From Pseudomonadota bacterium (GTDB taxonomy: Bacteria; Myxococcota; Myxococcia; Myxococcales; Myxococcaceae), in assembly GCA_023424585.1 (NCBI GenBank), contig JAFADT010000188.1, positions 1-8,839 of the forward strand: 8,839 nt of DNA, written 5' to 3'. Each line of letters opens with the position of its first letter. Position 1 is the stretch's first letter. Positions 5,098-8,839 of this stretch are shown here, one piece after another. The translations under genes and the position numbers were made by a program. The notes beneath the pieces are model-generated. The model ran no database searches. It had not been told where the DNA came from and was given only the letters and a program-made list of their open reading frames with translations.

Positions 5098-6285
5098 ATG
5101 CACGGCAGGACGCGGATGGAGGCAGCCGGAGTCGCCCGGCGGTGGCTGTGGGCGGGCGTGCTGGGCCTGGGCCTGGCGCTGACGGGCTGCCGCACCACGG
5201 GCGGGGCGACGAAGCCGGACGCCTCGGCGAACAAGCAGGTCGTGGAGTTCGACCCCGTCACGGTGACGGCGGACCTGGAGCTGGACAAGCTCAACGACGA
5301 GGAGCTCTTCGCGGGCGGCACCTCCGCCTTCGCCGCCAACGACTTCAAGCAGGCGGCGCGCTACTTCGGCCGGCTCGCGGACTTCCATCCCAACAGCCCG
5401 CACCGCCGGCAGGCCCTCTACAACGCGGGGCTCGCGCACCAGCGCCTCAAGGAGTGGGACGACGCCTACGGGCGCTTCTCCGACCTGGCGGAGCCGGAGA
5501 AGGGCCAGGGCGACGCGCTGGACGCGTCCTTCCGCGTGGCGGAGACGCTCTACCACCTGGAGCGCTACGAGGAGGCGGTGAAGCTGTTGGCCACCCTGGC
5601 CGCGCGCGAGGACCTGCCCGCGGGCCGTCGCATCGAGGCCCAGGTGCAGCAGGGCATCTGCCAGGTGGAGGCCGGCCGCACCGACGACGCGGAAGGGACG
5701 CTGCGCAAGGCGCTGGCCGCGTATGACGCCCTGCCGGACAAGGCGGAGGTGGAGGACTACTTCCCCGCGCAGGCGCACTTCTTCGTGGGAGAGATCTACC
5801 GGCTGCACTACGAGGCCGTGAAGCTGGAGGCCAGCCGGGGCAGCGACGGGCTGGCGCAGGACCTCAACTACAAGGCGGAGCTGCTCCTGTCCGCACAGGG
5901 CCACTACCTGCGCTCCATCCGCGTGGGCAACGGCTACTGGGCCACCGCCGCGGGCGCGCAGATTGGCGCCCTGTACGAGAACCTCTACGAGCACATGGTG
6001 AACTCGCCCACGCCCCCGGAGCTCAACGCCGAGGAGGCGGAGGTCTACCGCCAGGAGCTGCGCAAGAAGATCCGCGTGCTGCTCACCAAGTCCATCAACA
6101 TCTACGAGCGCACGCTGGAGGCCGCCGAGCGCATCGGCTCCCAGAACGCCTTCGTGGACCGCACCCGCCAGAGCCTGGAGAAGGTGAAGTCGCTGCTGCT
6201 CGCGGACGCGGACAGCGGCGACCCGGAGTCGGAGGAGGTCTCCGTGCCCATGCCCGCCTCCAACGCGGGCGCGAAGCGCCGCTGA
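5098..6285 (+). CDS. TPR-repeat lipoprotein
   Basis: A 395-residue envelope lipoprotein. It has an Arg-rich n-region, a hydrophobic segment (about 16-29) and a lipobox LTGC with the acylated Cys at residue 31, followed by Arg and Thr. There is no Asp at +2, so outer-membrane sorting is the default guess. A Gly/Lys/Asp linker leads into TPR-like helix pairs: about 67-100, 103-136, 141-172 and 178-211. Less regular helices follow (220-300), then a conserved-looking C-terminal block (EAEVYRQELRKKI, about 314-326, then NIYERTLEAAERIG, 334-347) and a charged tail. Similar TPR lipoproteins in myxobacteria serve envelope complexes, including gliding machinery, but no specific orthologue is recognised. 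The ATG at 5098 has GGGAG (5085-5089) 8 bases upstream. The ATG at 5116, with AGGA before it, would give a 389-residue form with an equally good signal. The next gene begins 16 bases after its stop. Confidence 0.85.
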   Translation: MHGRTRMEAAGVARRWLWAGVLGLGLALTGCRTTGGATKPDASANKQVVEFDPVTVTADLELDKLNDEELFAGGTSAFAANDFKQAARYFGRLADFHPNSPHRRQALYNAGLAHQRLKEWDDAYGRFSDLAEPEKGQGDALDASFRVAETLYHLERYEEAVKLLATLAAREDLPAGRRIEAQVQQGICQVEAGRTDDAEGTLRKALAAYDALPDKAEVEDYFPAQAHFFVGEIYRLHYEAVKLEASRGSDGLAQDLNYKAELLLSAQGHYLRSIRVGNGYWATAAGAQIGALYENLYEHMVNSPTPPELNAEEAEVYRQELRKKIRVLLTKSINIYERTLEAAERIGSQNAFVDRTRQSLEKVKSLLLADADSGDPESEEVSVPMPASNAGAKRR

Positions 6286-6301
6286 AGCGCGCCCCAAGGC
6301 C

Positions 6302-7498
6302 ATGGAACCGCTCTTCACCCCGGAGCAGCTCGCCGACATCCACGCCTACCACCAGCCCTATTACATCCGCGCGGCGGTGGAGCCCCTGACGCGGCTGGCC
6401 CTGTCGGCGCTCATCCTGGCCGTGCTCGTGCGGCCCGTGTACCGGGGGGCCGCGGCCGCGGCGGCGGCGCTGGAGCGCAGGTTCGGCCAGCGTCTGCGCA
6501 CGGCCCCCGTGAGCCGCGCCGCGTTCAGCGCCATGGACCGGCTGTGGGGCGAGCCCGGCTGGGGCACCGCGCTCCTCTTCGCGCTCTTCATCGACCTGGC
6601 CACCCAGGTGCTCTACGCCCCCGCAAACGTGTACTTCTTCTACGTGCTGGAGCACCGGCACGGCCTCTCCAACGACACGCCCGCCACCTTCGCGTGGACG
6701 TGGTTCAAGGGCGGCCTCGTGGGCGCCATCGCCTTGACGGCGCTCGTGGTGGGGCTGTACGGCCTGGCCCGCCGCGTGCGCCGCTGGTGGCTGGTGCTGG
6801 GCGTGCCCGTGGCCCTGCTGATGCTGGTGTCCTCCGCCCTGGACCCGTACCGCGCCCGCCTCTACTTCGACCAGACGCCCCTGCCGGAGGGGCCGCTGCG
6901 CTCGCGCATCACCGCGCTGATGCGCAAGGCGGACATCACCTTCTCCGACGTGGTGGTGGAGAAGACGTCCGTGACGTCCAAGCGCATCCAGGCGTACTTC
7001 GCCGGCCAGGGCCCCACGCGCACCATCGTCCTCAACGACGTCATCCTGAAGGAGCTCGGCGAGGAGGAAATCCTGGCCGCGGTGGCGCACGAGGCGGGCC
7101 ACGTGAACGAGCCCCGCTGGCCCGGCCGCATCGCGTCCGCGCTGGCGGTGGTAGCCCTGCTCTTCCTCATCGACCAGCTGCTGCGCCTCTCCGCCCGCCG
7201 GGGCTGGTGGGGCGTCCAGCGCGCGGGCGACATCCGCACCCTGCCGATGGTGTCGCTGGTGGTCTTCGTCCTCATCCTGCTCACGGCCCCCGTGTCCGGG
7301 GCGCTCTCCCGCCAGCGCGAGCGCGAGGCGGACCGCTACGGCCTGGACCTCACTGGCGACCCCGGTGCCTTCCGCCGCATGCTGGTGAAGGCCGCCCGGG
7401 TGAACAAGATGGACCCCGAGCCCCCCCGCTGGGTCGTCCTCAAGGGCATGAGCCACCCCCCCATCGGGGAGCGGCTCGCCGCGCTCGACGCGCCCTGA
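6302..7498 (+). CDS. Ste24/HtpX-type M48 membrane zinc metalloprotease
   Basis: A 398-residue M48 peptidase of the CAAX-protease (Ste24, M48A-like) branch rather than the shorter HtpX. Hydrophobic segments lie at about 29-47, 86-113, 137-156, 161-180, 277-294 and 313-334, the first four forming the N-terminal CAAX-protease-type membrane domain. The catalytic motif is HEAGH at 263-267 (zinc ligands His263 and His267, catalytic Glu264). The third ligand is Glu342 in REREADRYGLDL. The family motifs RIQAYFAG (228-235) and HPPIGERL (385-392) are present, so all catalytic residues are intact. Eukaryotic Ste24 cleaves prenylated CAAX proteins; bacterial members act in membrane-protein quality control or on unknown substrates. 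The ATG follows an AAGG and lies 16 bases after the lipoprotein stop, so the two genes are probably one operon. By analogy with lipoprotein-protease pairs in outer-membrane quality control, the TPR partner might deliver or regulate substrate (inference). Confidence 0.92.
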   Translation: MEPLFTPEQLADIHAYHQPYYIRAAVEPLTRLALSALILAVLVRPVYRGAAAAAAALERRFGQRLRTAPVSRAAFSAMDRLWGEPGWGTALLFALFIDLATQVLYAPANVYFFYVLEHRHGLSNDTPATFAWTWFKGGLVGAIALTALVVGLYGLARRVRRWWLVLGVPVALLMLVSSALDPYRARLYFDQTPLPEGPLRSRITALMRKADITFSDVVVEKTSVTSKRIQAYFAGQGPTRTIVLNDVILKELGEEEILAAVAHEAGHVNEPRWPGRIASALAVVALLFLIDQLLRLSARRGWWGVQRAGDIRTLPMVSLVVFVLILLTAPVSGALSRQREREADRYGLDLTGDPGAFRRMLVKAARVNKMDPEPPRWVVLKGMSHPPIGERLAALDAP

Positions 7499-7690
7499 GC
7501 GCCTCTCAAGAAGCCGCCGGTGGATGGGCCTCCACTCCATTCCCCCTCGCCATCCAGGCCCACCCTCCGGCGGCCGCCCCCGGACCGCTCCCCAACTGTC
7601 CGGCGGCACAACCGTCTTGAGACAGCTCCCCCTTCAAGCCTTCTCGCGCGGCGCCCCGCGTTCCTGACGGCGGGCCGCGCACACGAAGCG
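7499..7690. other. Convergent intergenic spacer with weak hairpins
   Basis: 192 bases between the 3' ends of the protease gene and the minus-strand TPR gene. Three weak inverted repeats are visible: GTGGA/TCCAC (7520-7524 with 7531-7535), CCGGAC/GTCCGG (7580-7585 with 7598-7603) and CGCGG/CCGCG (7647-7651 with 7656-7660). None has a T-tract. No coding sequence or RNA gene is supported. Confidence 0.5.
7580..7603. terminator. Weak terminator candidate between convergent genes
   Basis: A perfect 6-bp stem, CCGGAC with GTCCGG, encloses a 12-base loop. In an alternative fold, GGAC/GTCC plus GCCGCC/GGCGGC form ten base pairs around a three-C bulge (7573-7607). It is central in the convergent spacer and could serve either strand. 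Confidence 0.3.
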
Positions 7691-8215
7691 CTACGTCGTC
7701 GGAGCGCCCTCCTTCAGCTTCTCCACCGCCACCAGGGTGATGGCCCTCACCAGGGACTTCGCGCGGCGCCCCGCGGACGTCTCTCCGTGCGGATCCACCT
7801 CCACCGCGTTGGCGATGTCCGTGAAGCCCTGCCGCTCGCCCCGGCGCAGGTACAGCTCGCCCCGGCCCGTCAGCGCCACGGGGTTGCGCGGGTCCCTCGA
7901 GAGCGCGTGCGTGTACTCGGTGAGCGCGTCGTCCACCCTGCCGAGCTTCTGGTACACCGTGCCCAGCGCCGCGTGCGCCGCCGAGTCCTTCGGGTTCCCC
8001 TCCACGAGCCCCTCGAAGAGGATGCGCGCCTCCTCCAGCCGGCCCGCCGCCGCCAGGTCACAGCCCACCTGCGCGATGGCCTTCGCCTCCTCGAAGGTCA
8101 TCCCCTCCACCTCCGCCCAGGTCGTCTCCCCCCGCGCGAACGCCTTCAGCCTGCGCGCCGTTCCGGTCTCCATCGTCAGCCCCTCGCCGCCTTCGTGCTT
8201 GATGATGCGTCCCAT
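7691..8215 (-). CDS. TPR protein resembling SycD/LcrH class II type III secretion chaperone
   Basis: A 174-residue soluble protein with no signal peptide and three TPR units at about 44-77, 78-111 and 112-145, flanked by short helices. The lead-in ARGETTWAEVEGMTFEEAKA (27-46), then GCDLAAAGRLEEARILFEGL (51-70), has the order and spacing of SycD/LcrH/IpgC chaperones, which hold translocator proteins of type III secretion systems in the cytosol. SycD-type proteins are about 160-170 residues, so length fits. It lies 10 bases after the HrpK-like gene on the same strand, the usual place for a dedicated chaperone. GAGAGGG precedes the ATG at 8215; an internal ATG at 8173, itself preceded by GAGGGG, would give a 160-residue form. 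A generic TPR protein remains possible, since TPR matches are loose. Confidence 0.75.
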   Translation of the reverse strand: MGRIIKHEGGEGLTMETGTARRLKAFARGETTWAEVEGMTFEEAKAIAQVGCDLAAAGRLEEARILFEGLVEGNPKDSAAHAALGTVYQKLGRVDDALTEYTHALSRDPRNPVALTGRGELYLRRGERQGFTDIANAVEVDPHGETSAGRRAKSLVRAITLVAVEKLKEGAPTT

Positions 8216-8225
8216 GGCGGCCCTC

Positions 8226-8839
8226 TCACGCGCTGCGCAGGTTGGAGATGGCCGTCTTCGCCATCTCGTTGAACTTCGACGACATGTTGCTCATCAGGTC
8301 GAACATCGCCTTGCGCTTCTCCATCAGCGTCTGAAGCCGCAGCTCCAGCTCCTGCATGCTCGTGTCCAGCTTCGCGCCGCGCGCCTTGTCCGAGTCGCTG
8401 GTGCCCAGCGAGGCGCGCTCCTCGCGGGCGCTGGCCATCTCGTTCATCACGTCCAGCAGCTCGTCGTCGGTGTCCTCGGTGATGCCCATGAGCAGGGCCT
8501 GCACCTTCTGCTCGATGCTCATGTTCGGGTTGTCCACGATGTCCCGCGCCCGCGAGCCGCCCGTGCTCCGCCCGCTGCCGCTCGCCGGCGCCGCCACCGC
8601 GCCCAGCGCCGCGTCCAGGTCCTGCCAGCTGGTGACGCCATCCCGGCCGCCGCTGGCCGCCATCTCCAGGCGGTGCCAGTACTCCGGGTGGTCCGTGAAG
8701 AACTGCGCGGCGCGCTTGAGCGTGGAGGACGCCGCCGGGCTGCCCAGCACCGCCTCCAGGTCCGCCATCGTCAGCTTGCCGTCCTTCGTCCCGTTCGCCG
8801 TGTCGAAGGTGTCCCAGTTCTCGTCCAGCACCCTGAGCA
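8226..8839 (-). CDS. HrpK/EF-hand-like putative type III secretion substrate, 5' end cut
   Basis: The frame is open from the right edge, with no stop upstream of a GTG at 8831. The true start is probably outside the window, and about 204 codons are visible. Numbering from the GTG, residues 3-76 hold two similar modules: LDENWDTFDT then KDGKLTMADLEAVL, and PEYWHRLE then RDGVTSWQDLDAAL. Each has a DG-hydrophobic-(S/T)-x-x-DL loop like a degenerate EF-hand. This paired layout is found in HrpK and other type III translocator/effector proteins. After a Ser/Gly linker (77-97) comes a helical half: NMSIEQKVQALL (103-114), an acidic helix, and a long coiled coil (about 150-195) rich in Met, Leu and Lys. 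It lacks a signal peptide or membrane helix. Together with the downstream SycD-like chaperone, a secreted translocon-type protein is the best guess. The assignment is by remembered pattern, so moderate. Confidence 0.65.
   Translation of the reverse strand, partial: LRVLDENWDTFDTANGTKDGKLTMADLEAVLGSPAASSTLKRAAQFFTDHPEYWHRLEMAASGGRDGVTSWQDLDAALGAVAAPASGSGRSTGGSRARDIVDNPNMSIEQKVQALLMGITEDTDDELLDVMNEMASAREERASLGTSDSDKARGAKLDTSMQELELRLQTLMEKRKAMFDLMSNMSSKFNEMAKTAISNLRSA

Noticed and set aside
4990..6339. A 449-codon minus-strand open frame antisense to the TPR lipoprotein
   Set aside because: It has no recognisable motif and biased composition. The plus strand has a lipobox and TPR helices, so this is a shadow.
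6095..7609. A 504-codon minus-strand open frame antisense to the M48 protease
   Set aside because: It is repetitive His/Gln/Gly/Glu-rich sequence without domains, and the plus strand has complete HEAGH and EAD motifs.
7647..7660. CGCGG/CCGCG inverted repeat near the 3' end of the minus-strand TPR gene
   Set aside because: Five base pairs of G/C are expected often by chance at this base composition, and no T-tract is present.

Overview
The window is GC-rich (roughly 70% or more), with strong G/C preference at third codon positions and densely packed genes. Gene content and style suggest a myxobacterium of the Myxococcus/Corallococcus type: a zinc-ribbon plus Pro/Ala-rich linker protein, a TPR lipoprotein, an orphan ParA, a tandem ArsA pair and a type III secretion-like chaperone/substrate pair. 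This assignment is an inference from style; no rRNA or other marker gene is present. I see no tRNA, CRISPR array, insertion sequence or phage gene, and base composition is uniform, so nothing points to recent transfer.

Layout. Left edge (1-608, minus): the N-terminal two hundred or so residues of a zinc-ribbon protein, cut by the window. After a 168-base divergent spacer comes a plus-strand gene with the PHB/PHA accumulation regulator DNA-binding domain (777-1448). It converges, across a perfect 10-bp hairpin, on a minus-strand two-gene unit: a phasin-like coiled-coil protein (2343-2654) followed by an orphan ParA ATPase (1502-2308). A divergent promoter region (about 2655-2849) then feeds a plus-strand pair of ArsA/Get3-family ATPases (2850-3770 and 3767-4879), which overlap by four bases. 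After a hairpin and a spacer of about 220 bases comes a second plus-strand unit: a TPR lipoprotein (5098-6285) and a six-helix Ste24-type M48 metalloprotease (6302-7498). A 192-base convergent spacer separates these from a minus-strand pair at the right edge. That pair is a HrpK/EF-hand-like type III secretion-type protein (8226-8839, cut by the window) and a SycD/LcrH-like TPR chaperone (7691-8215).

How the parts may fit. Left-centre is a possible granule-biology locus: a PHA regulator domain, a phasin-like protein and a ParA positioning ATPase, with no PHA synthase visible. The ArsA pair looks like an obligate heterodimer. The first protein keeps the signature lysine but has lost the switch-I Asp; the second has the reverse pattern, so together they would form one complete site and one degenerate site. 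The lipoprotein/protease pair looks like an envelope unit. The right-edge pair has the usual arrangement of a secreted translocator or effector with its class II chaperone.
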